Shown here in pieces: positions 45,106 to 54,394 of a stretch of DNA of 64,000 bases. Source of the stretch: CBDCYS01 sp965226245 (GTDB taxonomy: Bacteria; Acidobacteriota; Terriglobia; Bryobacterales; UBA6623); NCBI GenBank assembly GCA_965226245.1, contig CBDDCL010000015.1:3472001-3536000 (forward strand), read 5' to 3'. Under the pieces are notes generated by a model that was given only the letters and a program-made list of their open reading frames with translations, was not told the DNA's origin and did not search any database. The first letter of the stretch is position 1, and the number at the start of each line of letters is the position of its first letter. Position numbers and translations under genes: made by a program.

Positions 45106-45984
45106 TCAACGCTTCTGGGAGACGAGGTCCAAGAATGCCCCGGCGGCATGGGAGGTTTGCCGCTTCGCCGGGAAAATGAGCCTGATCTTGCGTTCCACAT
45201 GGATCTCGGTGACTGCTACCTCCATCAGCGCCCCCGCCTGAATCTCTTGCTCCACGCACATCTTGGGCAAGAACGCCACGCCCATGTTCAGTTGCACGAG
45301 TTTCCGGATCGTTTCGATTGTCGGCATTTCCACTTCCATGTTGAGCGGAACCTGGTGGCGCTTGAAGGTGTCAATGACGCTCGCCCGGTAAGGCGAGACG
45401 ACGTTGTGAGCGATGAAGGTCTCCATCCCAAGTTCGGTGAGGCTGACTTGTTCACGGCCGGCGAAACGGTGCTTGGGCGAGACCACAAACGTGAGCGAAT
45501 CGTTGTAGATTTCCAATGAGGCCAACTCTGGATTCCGCGGGTCGTAGCTGATTGCGCCAAGATCTAGAGAACCCGCGGCCACAGCGTCCGGGATGCGGCT
45601 CGAAAGGCTGCGGCGGATTTCCACCTTGACACCCGGATAGAGCCCGCGGTAGCGCTCAATGTGGCCCAGCAGATAGAGAGCGGTCGACTCATTGGCGCCA
45701 ACCGTCAGCTTCCCTGCCCGCTTGTCTCGCAGCTCGAGCAGGGAGTTCCGCAATTCACGCTCCAAGCTATCGAACCGCTGTGCATAGTCTCGGACCACTT
45801 TCCCCGCGTCGGTGAGAACAAGCTGTTTCGACGAGCGGTCAATGAGCTTCTCCCCGAGCTCATTCTCTAGCCTCTTCAGGGCCAGCGAAACGGCGGGTTG
45901 CGTGCGGAGTAGTTTGTCGCCGGCTCTCGAAAAGCTGCCTTCCTCGACCACGGTTGTAAACGTTTCCAGAAGTGCTAGATCCAT
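45106..45984 (-). CDS. LysR-family transcriptional regulator
   Basis: The 292-residue protein has the N-terminal winged helix (LETFTTVVEEGSFSRAGDKL, TQPAVSLALKRLENELG) and a periplasmic-binding-like effector domain (LTVGANESTALYLLGHIERY, GSLDLGAISYD, MGVAFLPKMCVEQEI). It is transcribed divergently from leuA across a 174-bp AT-rich region, the usual arrangement for a regulator of the neighbouring gene. An effector from leucine synthesis, such as isopropylmalate, is a reasonable guess. Confidence 0.9.
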   Translation of the reverse strand: MDLALLETFTTVVEEGSFSRAGDKLLRTQPAVSLALKRLENELGEKLIDRSSKQLVLTDAGKVVRDYAQRFDSLERELRNSLLELRDKRAGKLTVGANESTALYLLGHIERYRGLYPGVKVEIRRSLSSRIPDAVAAGSLDLGAISYDPRNPELASLEIYNDSLTFVVSPKHRFAGREQVSLTELGMETFIAHNVVSPYRASVIDTFKRHQVPLNMEVEMPTIETIRKLVQLNMGVAFLPKMCVEQEIQAGALMEVAVTEIHVERKIRLIFPAKRQTSHAAGAFLDLVSQKR

Positions 45985-46027
45985 TGCATTCCTCTCGGCA
46001 GCATCACTGTTTATAGGAGCATCACCT

Positions 46028-46085
46028 GCGATTATAGAATTAGAATATCATATCGTAATCTCGATAATTATAAATTTGCATTATG
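46028..46085. promoter_or_regulatory. AT-rich divergent control region for the LysR gene and leuA
   Basis: The stretch gattatagaattagaatatc, then tcgataattataaatttgca, is by far the most AT-rich in this neighbourhood. It contains partial dyads (attat...ataat) fitting a LysR operator and a TATAAA-like -10 toward leuA. Exact boxes are uncertain. Confidence 0.4.
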
Positions 46086-46158
46086 GCTGCTCTCGTGCTT
46101 AACTGAAAGAATCAGGATCCGGAATGAATCTGGATGAAGAAATGAAGGGATCACACTA

Positions 46159-47355
46159 ATGTCTGATCGCGTTTACATCTTCGACACAACCTTGAGGGAC
46201 GGCGAACAGTCTCCGGGCTGTAGTATGACCACATCCGAAAAGCTGCGGATGGCGGAAAAGCTGGTGGATCTGGGGGTCGACCTGATGGAAGCGGGCTTCC
46301 CGATCGCTTCGCAGGGCGACTTTGAGGCGGTTCGAGCCGTCTCTCGGGAGTTTCCCGGCGTAAGGGTAGCGGCCCTGGCGAGAGCGGTGCCGATGGATGT
46401 GGAACGTGCTCTCCAGGCCCTTGATGGCGCCAAGAATCCCCGCTTGCACACCTTCATTGCTACCAGCGAAATCCATCTTACCTACAAGCTTCACAAGACA
46501 CGGGAGCAGGTTCTCGACGACACCGTAGCCGCCGTCAGGCAGGCTAAGAAGCATGTGGACGACGTTGAATTTTCCGCCGAAGACGCCACCCGAACCGACA
46601 TCGACTACCTTTGTAGTATTTCAAAGGCCGCAGTCGAGGCCGGCGCGACCACCGTCAACATTCCGGACACGGTCGGATTCATGGTACCGGACGAATATGC
46701 GGCAATGATCGGCAAGATCGTCGAGGCGGTGGGCGAGAGGGCTATCGTCAGCGTCCACACCCACGACGACCTCGGATTAGCGGAAGCCAATTCGCTGGCA
46801 GCTCTCAACGCGGGCGCCCGCCAGATCGAGTGCACCATCAACGGTATCGGCGAAAGAGCGGGCAACTGCGCTCTGGAAGAGGTTGTCATGGCCATGGCGG
46901 TGCGCAACGACCGGCTTCCCTACCATACGAATATCCGCCAGGAGCTGCTTTACCCTTGCAGCCAGTTGCTGGGCAGCCTCATCACTTTCGGCGTACAACC
47001 GAACAAGGCTATCGTTGGCGCGAATGCTTTCGCTCATGAGGCGGGCATTCACCAGGACGGCTATCTCAAGAACCCTCTCACCTACGAGATCATGCAGCCT
47101 GAACAGGTGGGGGTGCCCGCCACGAACCTGGTGCTGGGCAAGCACAGCGGCCGGCACGCTCTCCACGAGCGGGTCAAGGACCTTGGTTTCAGCGAGCTGG
47201 ACCGCGACGAACTCAACCGCGTGTACAAGGCCTTCAGCGATCTTGCCGACGGACGCAAGGGCCTGACGAACTCCGATATCGAGCAGCTGGTCGTGGGCCT
47301 GGGCTTCTCCAAGAAGGTTGAGGCCGAGCAGGAAGTGCTGACGCCGGGGGATTGA
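46159..47355 (+). CDS. leuA: 2-isopropylmalate synthase, short form without regulatory domain
   Basis: It condenses 2-ketoisovalerate with acetyl-CoA in leucine synthesis. The 398-residue protein has the HMGL-like barrel: FDTTLRDGEQSPGCSM, metal ligands in SVHTHDDLGLAEANS, CTINGIGERAGNCALEEV and GANAFAHEAGIHQDG. The family usually has about 500 residues with a C-terminal LeuA dimer domain for leucine feedback; here the protein stops after LGFSKKVEAEQEVLTPGD. REP-like repeats begin 10 bases past the stop. Either this is a naturally short, feedback-insensitive form or the tail was lost. A related synthase (homocitrate or citramalate) cannot be excluded. Confidence 0.8.
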   Translation: MSDRVYIFDTTLRDGEQSPGCSMTTSEKLRMAEKLVDLGVDLMEAGFPIASQGDFEAVRAVSREFPGVRVAALARAVPMDVERALQALDGAKNPRLHTFIATSEIHLTYKLHKTREQVLDDTVAAVRQAKKHVDDVEFSAEDATRTDIDYLCSISKAAVEAGATTVNIPDTVGFMVPDEYAAMIGKIVEAVGERAIVSVHTHDDLGLAEANSLAALNAGARQIECTINGIGERAGNCALEEVVMAMAVRNDRLPYHTNIRQELLYPCSQLLGSLITFGVQPNKAIVGANAFAHEAGIHQDGYLKNPLTYEIMQPEQVGVPATNLVLGKHSGRHALHERVKDLGFSELDRDELNRVYKAFSDLADGRKGLTNSDIEQLVVGLGFSKKVEAEQEVLTPGD

Positions 47356-47365
47356 CCAGAGTTTG

Positions 47366-47884
47366 TATAGTCAAATCGTTCCCGATTGTGGCAGGAAATT
47401 TCAGACGGCCGGACAGAGCCGCGGACGGAAGTCCGCGGTCGAGCGCGCGAAGCAACCGCAAAGCTCTCTGCCGCCTCGACCCCTCGTCCCCCGCCTAACG
47501 CGGCAAGCGGGCACGGGCATCCGTTTTCTGCCCGACCGCGGACTCCCGTCCGCGGCTCTGCCCCGTATAGAGCGACATTGTTCTACATGAACGCTACATG
47601 AGCGCAATCCGATGGCACGAGCCAGCCGGCAGCGACGTCTAGCTCTAGCTATAGTCAAGTCGTTCCCGATTGTGGCAGGAAATTTCAGACGGCCGGACAG
47701 AGCCGCGGACGGAAGTCCGCGGTCGGGCGCGCGAAGCAACCGCAAAGCTCTCCGCCGCCTCGACCCCTCGTCCCCCGCCCAACGCGGCAAGCGGGCACGG
47801 GCATCCGTTTTCTGCCCGACCGCGGACTCCCGTCCGCGGCTCTGCCCCGTATAGAGCAACATGGTTCTACGTGAGCCCTACATG
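47366..47884 (+). repeat. two near-identical 235-bp repeats, 284-bp period
   Basis: Copy 1 (47366-47600) and copy 2 (47650-47884) both start tatagtcaa.tcgttcccga and end near cgtatagagc.acat.gttc. They differ at only a few bases. Each contains the inverted pair agagccgcggacgg.agtccgcggtcg and cgaccgcggactcccgtccg, so each forms a long hairpin. The region fills the gap between leuA and ndk, and copy 2 overlaps the 3' end of ndk. Confidence 0.9.
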
Positions 47885-48298
47885 AAGATCGAGATCGCTG
47901 AAGAAGAAACACAGCTCGGTGGCTGCCGTGTCGGGAGCGTCGGAGCCGTGGATCGCATTGCGTTCGATGTTGGTTCCAAACTTGTTGCGAATGGTGCCTT
48001 CGGCTGCCTGAGCTGAATCCGTCGCTCCCATGATCTCTCGCAGCTTCGCGATGGCGTCATCGCGTTCGAGAGCAATTGGGACAACCGGCCCTTCGGTCAT
48101 GAAGCTCACAAGGTCATTGAAAAAAGGCCGTTCGCGGTGCACTTGATAAAAGGCCTCGGCATCGGCGCGTGTCAGGCGGACCATCCTCATTCCAAGAATG
48201 CGGAAGCCGGCTTTTTCGATCTCGGCGATGATCTCCCCGATGTGAGCCGAGGAAGTCGAGTCGGGTTTGATGATGGTGAGCGTTTGTTCTTGTGGCAT
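47867..48298 (-). CDS. ndk: nucleoside diphosphate kinase
   Basis: The 143-residue enzyme exchanges gamma-phosphate between NTPs and NDPs in the cytoplasm. Seen motifs: QTLTIIKPDS at the N-terminus, GFRILGMRMVRL, and the active-site His in NIERNAIHGSDAPDTA. Length is normal. The last codons overlap the second 235-bp repeat. Confidence 0.95.
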   Translation of the reverse strand: MPQEQTLTIIKPDSTSSAHIGEIIAEIEKAGFRILGMRMVRLTRADAEAFYQVHRERPFFNDLVSFMTEGPVVPIALERDDAIAKLREIMGATDSAQAAEGTIRNKFGTNIERNAIHGSDAPDTAATELCFFFSDLDLHVGLT

Positions 48299-48461
48299 CG
48301 GTAATTAGTCCGCGGAGTCGTTGATTGATGGGCGCCTGGTTAAGGGCTGTCGCTTGTGGACTGTCGTCTGAGTAGCCTTGCCGCGCCCGATTGGTTCTCA
48401 ACGTCCGTTTCAGATGGGTCGGATCGCAGCGGCTTACCGCTTGCTTACGCGCGCGGCTCCA

Positions 48462-49325
48462 CTAGATCAGCTTTGCCAGCGTCGCGGCCATGTCGGCGGG
48501 GGTTGGGGCCACGGCAATGCCTGCCGCTTCTAGCGCCGCGATCTTATCTTCGGCTGTACCCTTTCCTCCGGAGATGATCGCCCCGGCGTGGCCCATGCGG
48601 CGGCCCGGAGGAGCGGTCCGCCCGGCGATGAATGCCGCGACCGGCTTCTTCACAAACTCCTTGATATAGGCGGCCGCCTCCTCTTCAGCGGCGCCACCGA
48701 TTTCGCCGATCATGATGATGGCGTGCGTGTCCGGATCTTCATTAAAAAGCTGAAGCGCATCAATGAACGAGGTGCCGATGATGGGATCGCCGCCGATGCC
48801 GATACAAGTCGACTGTCCGATTCCCAGCGGCGTCAACTGTCCCACGGCCTCATACGTCAGGGTTCCTGAGCGGGATACAACACCGACGTGACCCTGTTTG
48901 TGAATATAGCCGGGCATGATGCCGAGCTTGCATTTTCCTGGCGATATGATCCCGGGGCAGTTCGGTCCAATCAGCCGTGTCGGTTTGCCGCGAAGATAGT
49001 GGGCCACCTTGACCATGTCGTTCGCCGGAATTCCCTCGGTGATACAGACGACCAGCTTCAGCCCTCCGTCGGCCGCCTCCATGATGGCGTCGGCAGCGCC
49101 CGCGGCGGGCACGAACACCATCGAGGCATTGGGCTGCACCTGCCCGACAGCGTCACGGACGGTGTTGAAGACGGGCACGCCCAGTTGTTCCGTGCCGCCC
49201 TTGCCGGGGCTGACGCCCGCGACGATCTTGGCGCCATACTGCCTGCATTGCTCGGCGTGGAACTGCCCCGCCCGGCCAAAGCCCTGCACCAGGACACGCG
49301 TATTTTCGTCTACCAGAACGCTCAT
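48462..49325 (-). CDS. sucD: succinyl-CoA ligase, alpha subunit
   Basis: The 287-residue protein binds CoA and carries the phospho-His of succinyl-CoA synthetase in the TCA cycle. Visible are the N-terminal Rossmann domain (RVLVQGFGRAGQFHAEQ), GPNCPGIISPGKCKLG, and the active-site region GRRMGHAGAIISGGKGTAEDK. The gene starts 14 bases after the sucC stop, so both form an operon. Confidence 0.95.
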   Translation of the reverse strand: MSVLVDENTRVLVQGFGRAGQFHAEQCRQYGAKIVAGVSPGKGGTEQLGVPVFNTVRDAVGQVQPNASMVFVPAAGAADAIMEAADGGLKLVVCITEGIPANDMVKVAHYLRGKPTRLIGPNCPGIISPGKCKLGIMPGYIHKQGHVGVVSRSGTLTYEAVGQLTPLGIGQSTCIGIGGDPIIGTSFIDALQLFNEDPDTHAIIMIGEIGGAAEEEAAAYIKEFVKKPVAAFIAGRTAPPGRRMGHAGAIISGGKGTAEDKIAALEAAGIAVAPTPADMAATLAKLI

Positions 49326-49339
49326 GAAATGATGACCCG

Positions 49340-50497
49340 CTAACCCGCCGCTGCCACGACTTTCTCGGCGGCATCCTTCATGTCGCCGGCAACCGTGAAG
49401 TTCAGCCCTGATTCGTGCAAGATCTTACGGCCGATCTCGACGTTGGTCCCTTCCAGACGCAGGACGATCGGCAGTGCGATTTCCAGCTCGCGGGCCGCCG
49501 CCACCACTCCCTCGGCAAGCGTGTCGACCCGCAGGATTCCGCCAAAGACGTTAATCAAGATGGCTTTGACGTTGGGGTCGGTCAGGATGATGCGAAGTCC
49601 GTTCTTGACCTGGTCGGCGCTGGCGCCACCGCCGACGTCGAGAAAATTCGCCGGGCTGCCCCCGGCGTACTGGATGATGTCCATCGTCGCCATCGCCAAA
49701 CCGGCTCCGTTCACCATGCAGCCCACGTTTCCATCGAGCTTGATGTAGTTGAGTCCATGGCCGTGGGCGTCGGTTTCAAGCGGCTCTTCTTCATCGAGGT
49801 CGCGATAGTCATGCAGCTCCGGATGGCGGAACAGCGCATTGTCATCGAAGTCCATCTTGGCGTCGAGTGCGATCGCGCGGCCATCGGTCGTAATCACAAA
49901 GGGGTTGATCTCAACCAAGCTGGCGTCTGTCGCCCAGTAAGTCTCGGCGAGTGCCGTCATCGCCTGAACGACGCCAGCGACAGCTTGGGCGGGAACTTCC
50001 ATCCCGAATGCCAGCCGCCGCGCTTGGAACGCCGAGAGGCCGATACCCGGCTCGAGCACCTCTTTGAGAATCAGCTCAGGGGTGTTCGCGGCGACTTCCT
50101 CGATGTCCATGCCGCCGGCGGCCGATGCCATCAAAACGGGCTTAGCCATTGCCCGGTCCAGCGCGACGCCCAAATACAATTCGCGCTCGATCGGCAAAGT
50201 CTCTTCGACCAGGACGCGCTTGACCAACCGCCCCTCCGGGCCTGTCTGGTGCGTGACGAGAGTCATCCCGAGGATCTGACTGGCGAGTGCCGCCGCTTCT
50301 CCCGCGTTGGCGGCGAGCTTGACGCCGCCACCCTTGCCGCGGCCACCGGCATGAATCTGCGCTTTGACGACGACACGGCCACCGAGCTCCTCCGCGCGGG
50401 CTCTTGCCTCTTCGGCTGAAAAGACGATATTTCCGCGAGGAACCGGGACGTTGTGCTGGCGCAGAATCTCCTTCGCTTGATACTCGTGAATTTTCAT
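49340..50497 (-). CDS. sucC: succinyl-CoA ligase, beta subunit
   Basis: ATG 50497 gives the standard opening MKIHEYQAKEILRQHNVPVP. The 385-residue protein has an ATP-grasp domain (VVVKAQIHAGGRGKGGGVKL), EINPFVITTDGRAIALDAKM for metal binding, and the C-terminal CoA-ligase domain (FLDVGGGASADQVKNGLRII). It pairs with sucD downstream and is divergent from trpD across 87 bases. Confidence 0.95.
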   Translation of the reverse strand: MKIHEYQAKEILRQHNVPVPRGNIVFSAEEARARAEELGGRVVVKAQIHAGGRGKGGGVKLAANAGEAAALASQILGMTLVTHQTGPEGRLVKRVLVEETLPIERELYLGVALDRAMAKPVLMASAAGGMDIEEVAANTPELILKEVLEPGIGLSAFQARRLAFGMEVPAQAVAGVVQAMTALAETYWATDASLVEINPFVITTDGRAIALDAKMDFDDNALFRHPELHDYRDLDEEEPLETDAHGHGLNYIKLDGNVGCMVNGAGLAMATMDIIQYAGGSPANFLDVGGGASADQVKNGLRIILTDPNVKAILINVFGGILRVDTLAEGVVAAARELEIALPIVLRLEGTNVEIGRKILHESGLNFTVAGDMKDAAEKVVAAAG

Positions 50498-50584
50498 GAA
50501 ATGAGGACCCGCGTGGTACGATCGGGGGGATTCGGGGAACGAATTTCTCACTATAAGGTATCAACTGAAAGGAAAGCAATTCAG

Positions 50585-51616
50585 ATGGGAGCCGCACTCG
50601 ACGCCCTGCACAAGGCAGTGAAAACAGAGCACCTAAGCGCCGAAGAAGCGGCTGCCGCGATGGATGAGATTCTTACCGGAGAGGTTAGCCCGGTGCTCGT
50701 CAGCGGCTTGCTGGTCGCCCTCGGCATGAAGGGCGAAACCGTTAACGAAATCGTCGGTTTCGCGCGTGCGATGCGGGCGCGAGCTGCCGTGATTCCCTTG
50801 AGGGCAGTTGAGGCCGCGTCGCTGGTTGACACCTGCGGAACCGGTGGCGACTCTTCCCATTCTTTCAATATTTCGACCGTATCGGCGTTTGTTGTAGCCG
50901 GAGCGGGTGTCCCGGTCGCGAAGCATGGCAACCGTTCCATCTCGAGCCGCTGCGGAAGCGCCGATGTTCTGGAAGCGCTGGGAGCCAGCGTTCAGCTCAC
51001 CCCGGAACAGGTCGCCGCATCGATCGAGTCCGTGGGCATCGGCTTTCTGTTCGCGCCGCTGATTCACCCGGCGATGCGGCATGCGCAGCCGGTGCGCGCC
51101 GAACTCAAGATGCGCACGGTCTTCAACATGCTTGGCCCGCTGACAAACCCGGCGGGAGCTGGAGCGCAGGTCGTGGGGGTCTTCGACATCAAGCTAGTTG
51201 CGATGATTGCCGAGGCGCTTGTCGGCCTCGGTTTGCGGCGGGGATTTATCGTTCATGGCAGCGACGGACTGGATGAGATTACCACCACGGGCGCGACGCT
51301 GGTTGCCGAAATTATTGACGGGAAGGTAGTGGAACGCCGGCTCACTCCCGATGATTTCGGCCTGCCCACGGCGCAACCCGATGATCTTGTTGGAGGCGAC
51401 CGCGAGGCCAACGCCGCGATTGCCCGGGAGATTCTAGAGGGCCGGCCGGGGGCCAGGCGGGATATTGTCGTCGCCAACGCGGCTGCCGCATTGGTTGCGG
51501 CGGGCCGCGCCGAAGATTTTCGGGCCGGCGCCGTGCTCTCCGCCGAATCGATCGACTCGGGGAAGGCGCTGGGCACGCTCGAAGAGTTCGTGCGGTTTAC
51601 GAATCAGTTTTCGTAG
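50585..51616 (+). CDS. trpD: anthranilate phosphoribosyltransferase
   Basis: The 343-residue enzyme joins PRPP and anthranilate in tryptophan synthesis. ATG 50585 follows gaaaggaaagcaattcag; the longer frame overlaps sucC and lacks a ribosome site. Seen: the PRPP loop DTCGTGGDSSHSFNIST, VAKHGNRSISSRCGSADVL, and ELKMRTVFNMLGPLTNP. Other trp genes are not adjacent. Confidence 0.93.
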   Translation: MGAALDALHKAVKTEHLSAEEAAAAMDEILTGEVSPVLVSGLLVALGMKGETVNEIVGFARAMRARAAVIPLRAVEAASLVDTCGTGGDSSHSFNISTVSAFVVAGAGVPVAKHGNRSISSRCGSADVLEALGASVQLTPEQVAASIESVGIGFLFAPLIHPAMRHAQPVRAELKMRTVFNMLGPLTNPAGAGAQVVGVFDIKLVAMIAEALVGLGLRRGFIVHGSDGLDEITTTGATLVAEIIDGKVVERRLTPDDFGLPTAQPDDLVGGDREANAAIAREILEGRPGARRDIVVANAAAALVAAGRAEDFRAGAVLSAESIDSGKALGTLEEFVRFTNQFS

Positions 51617-51650
51617 CGCAGCCAAGTGGATACCGCAGCCAAGTTTAGCC

Positions 51651-52076
51651 TCACGATCCTGGAGGCGACCCGTCGCTTGCGCTCTGGGCTCTGTTGAGCA
51701 GATACTCCTTCAGCGCGACTGCATTGTTGTGCTGTTCGTCCTTCGCGCCGAAGAGCAGCGTGACGCTTTTCTTCGCCGCATTGTTAAGAATCTCTTCGAC
51801 GAGGCCAATGTTTTGGTCTAGCTCGGAGAAGTAGCGCTTGCGGAACTCGTCCCATAGCGCGGGATCGTGGCCGAACCATTTCCGCAGCGGCGTGCTGGGG
51901 GCAACGTCTCTGAGCCACAGATCGATCCTGGCGGCTTCTTTTGTCAGGCCGCGAGGCCAGACCCGATCGACCAGGATGCGGACGCCGTCCTTCGGGTCGG
52001 CGGCTTCGTAGATGCGTTTAACCTTGATCACAGGCTCATCTTCGGACCGCTTGGTTTGGGGCGTGCAACCCGCCAC
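51651..52076 (-). CDS. DUF488 family protein
   Basis: The frame opens at 52076, but family members begin near VIKVKRIYEAADPKDGVRIL, so GTG 52031 is the likelier start. Typical blocks are RILVDRVWPRGLTKEAARID, STPLRKWFGHDPALWDEFRK and VTLLFGAKDEQHNNAVALK. Function is unknown. The gene stands alone after trpD on the opposite strand. Confidence 0.8.
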   Translation of the reverse strand: MAGCTPQTKRSEDEPVIKVKRIYEAADPKDGVRILVDRVWPRGLTKEAARIDLWLRDVAPSTPLRKWFGHDPALWDEFRKRYFSELDQNIGLVEEILNNAAKKSVTLLFGAKDEQHNNAVALKEYLLNRAQSASDGSPPGS

Positions 52077-52878
52077 CGCAATCGCTTCATGAGCCTAAAT
52101 GAGCCTTTGAGACGCGGGTGACATTTCTTCGGTCTTCCGCGTCCTGAACTTCCCAGGAATTTCATCATACGGCATTCCTGCCGGGGTTTTAGAGGGCTTG
52201 CGATGGTTCGGAATAGATAAATGATTGGCCAAGGCCCAACGTGGCGCAAGCTCTCAGCTTGCCGCGTCGAGACTCATCTCGGCGCTTGTTCGGAACAGAG
52301 GAAGCCGTACCAAGAAAGCAACCGGCCCCGATCGATGCGCCTTACCTCACTAAAGCATGGCGAAGGGCCGTTGCAAAACGGCGCTTCGGGGGGAAGGGTG
52401 GGTCTAAGACCGGCCACAAAGAGGCCGGTCTCCCCGCATTCGGCCGCGCCAGCAACGAAGGTCCCTTAGGAACCGCAAAGGGGCGCCCGAAACAGCCCCC
52501 ACGCGCCGGCCCGCCCCCGTGCAGCGGATTTTTTGGGCCCTCTGGTGGCCTCCGGAAACCTGCTCACTAGCGGCCCTTTCGGGGCAACGCGCACTGCACT
52601 GGGTGGGCAGGGCAACGTCCCAATCCGGCGGGGATGCATGTTTTCCGGCTCATTAGTATTCAAGATCAAAGCTACTCTGCCGATACTCTATTTGGAAGCC
52701 GCCCGGAAAGAAGGATTCGATGGATCGAGACGGGCGCGGCCGGATTCGGCATAGATGCTCGGCCGCCCGGCTCGCTTAGGAGATAAACTCCGCGTCCGGG
52801 AAACGCCGGCCCCGGATTTGAGGACCACGCGGCCGCTTCCGCGCGAAAACATACGCCGAAGATGGGGACGGAAGAACG
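52077..52878. other. 802-bp gap with REP-like hairpins
   Basis: A clear hairpin agaccggcc/ggccggtct lies at 52407-52431. The rest is GC-rich with several short frames but none with recognisable content. The stretch 52600-52700 is moderately AT-rich. No promoter for the cheX gene could be fixed. Confidence 0.4.
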
Positions 52879-53260
52879 ATGATCATGGACGATAGCGGAC
52901 TGGCTCATGCCATCCAAGAAAGCGCGGGCAAGGTTTTCAAGAGCATGTTCGCCATGGAGGTCAACTCCAACGGCTTCGAACGCAAGTCAGAACTTCAGGC
53001 CGGAAAAGAAGTTCTGTCGATCATCGGGATACGGGGCGAATGGAAGGGCTCGTTCATGCTGGTGTGCAATCCGGATTCAGCCTGCAGGCTGGTTTCGACT
53101 ATGCTCGGCGCGGACATCCCGACCCTGAACAACGAAGTCTTGGACGGAATCGGCGAGCTGGCCAATATCATGATGGGCAATCTTAAGGATGCGTTGGAAG
53201 AAGGCAGCAAGGATGTTGTCATGACGCCGCCCACGGTCGTTCACGGCGACAATATGATTG

Positions 53261-54288
53261 ATGGGGTATTTAGTTGACTCCAGTAGCCACTACATCTTGG
53301 GGGTGGGGGTGCCGGCCCTGGTGGCCTCGACCATTGTCTTATAGGGAGCAGGGTCGGCGGCGACCGCCTGCTGGAGGAGGCGATAGAAAAGTTTGCCGCG
53401 CGACCGTGAGGTCCGCCGGTTGAAGCGGAACGTGAACTCGTCCAGGTAGTAGTCCAAATACTCGTGACTGACAGCCCCCTGGTGGGTCCCCAACAGCCAG
53501 CGCTTTAGCAGAGAGGCGACACGATGGACTCTCGGCAGCAGCTTACTCGCCGATTGCCGCTTCCCGCGCAGCACGGTGACTTCATGGCGGTATCCTTTGT
53601 TCTCCAATCCCGCATAGCCTTCCCAGCCGTCGGTGTGCACGAGGCTGCCAGGTTGGATAGCTTCTTCGACAAAGGCTTCCAAGCTCGCCGCTGAGGCATC
53701 CGCGATCCGACGGAGCCGGATGCGACCCATACCGCGCCCATCCTCCTCGGCAGCAACCGCAACTAACGCTTTGCCAACCATTTCGCGACCTCGGACGCCC
53801 TCTTCGACTCCGCCCACATACGTTTCGTCCACCTCCACCCGGCCGACCAGCCGATTGCGACCGGGGCGCACCATGGCGCGGCGGAACTTGTGCAGCCAGG
53901 TCCAGGCGGTTACATAGCTACCCAAACCCAAGACCCGCTGCAACTCCAGCGCGCTGGCCCCGCCTTTTTGCGTTGTCACCCACCAAGCCGCCCGGAACCA
54001 CAACGTCAAGGGCTTGCGGGTGTCCTGGAAAATCGTGCCCGCCGTCACCGAGGCCTGGTAACCGCAGTCGGCGCAGAGCAGCAGATTGCGTTTGCTGGCC
54101 CATGAGGACTGGATCCCACAGCGCGGGCACACGAACCCCTCCGGCCAGCGCAGCTTCAGCAGGTACTCCCGGCACGCCTCCTCGGTCGAGAATCGAGCTT
54201 CCAACTCGACGAGGTTTCGGGGGTAGTCCTCCTTCATGCCCCCAACCACAACATATTGTGGCTACTGGAGTCAACTAAATACCCCATC
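53261..54288 (-). mobile_element. IS1595-family insertion sequence, intact
   Basis: The ends carry 31-bp perfect inverted repeats (gatggggtatttagttgact and on, 53260-53290 and 54258-54288). The target duplication TATGATTG is exact on both sides (53253-53260, 54289-54296); 8 bp is the size expected of IS1595. A degraded relative lies at 30391-30600. Confidence 0.95.
53290..54249 (-). CDS. IS1595-family transposase
   Basis: The frame opens at GTG 54249; ATG 54237 (MKEDYPRNLVELEARF, after ggttgggggc) is likelier. An N-terminal zinc ribbon (FVCPRCGIQ, LLCADCGYQ) is followed by the DDE-type core: RVEVDETYVGGVEEG (first Asp), SLVHTDGWEGYAGL (second Asp), and YLDEFTFRFNRRTSRSRGKL near the end. The length of about 315 residues is normal. 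The stop falls at the inner end of the terminal repeat. Confidence 0.92.
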   Translation of the reverse strand: MVGGMKEDYPRNLVELEARFSTEEACREYLLKLRWPEGFVCPRCGIQSSWASKRNLLLCADCGYQASVTAGTIFQDTRKPLTLWFRAAWWVTTQKGGASALELQRVLGLGSYVTAWTWLHKFRRAMVRPGRNRLVGRVEVDETYVGGVEEGVRGREMVGKALVAVAAEEDGRGMGRIRLRRIADASAASLEAFVEEAIQPGSLVHTDGWEGYAGLENKGYRHEVTVLRGKRQSASKLLPRVHRVASLLKRWLLGTHQGAVSHEYLDYYLDEFTFRFNRRTSRSRGKLFYRLLQQAVAADPAPYKTMVEATRAGTPTPKM

Positions 54289-54394
54289 TATGATTGTTCG
54301 CGCACGGGCGAAGCAGGAGTGGCTGGTGGTTCCTTTCACGACTTATCATTCACAGTTTGAAATCCGCATGGTTCTCAAGGAATAACTTCGCCCG

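Larger units (their letters stand above)
52879..54385 (+). pseudogene. cheX: cheX-like chemotaxis phosphatase gene interrupted by IS1595
   Basis: Codons 1-127 (52879-53260) encode a CheX-type protein: FKSMFAMEVNSNGFERKSEL, IIGIRGEWKGSFMLVCN, the helix DGIGELANIMMGNLKDALEE with the E-x-x-N catalytic pair, and VMTPPTVVHGDNMI. The IS is inserted after the first base of the next codon. Removing the IS and one TATGATTG copy restores the frame: VRARAKQEWLVVPFTTYHSQ, then FEIRMVLKE and TAA at 54385. The original protein had 156 residues, normal for CheX. As it stands, translation ends DGVFS inside the IS, removing the last beta strands; partial activity is possible since the catalytic helix is kept. 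Confidence 0.85.
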
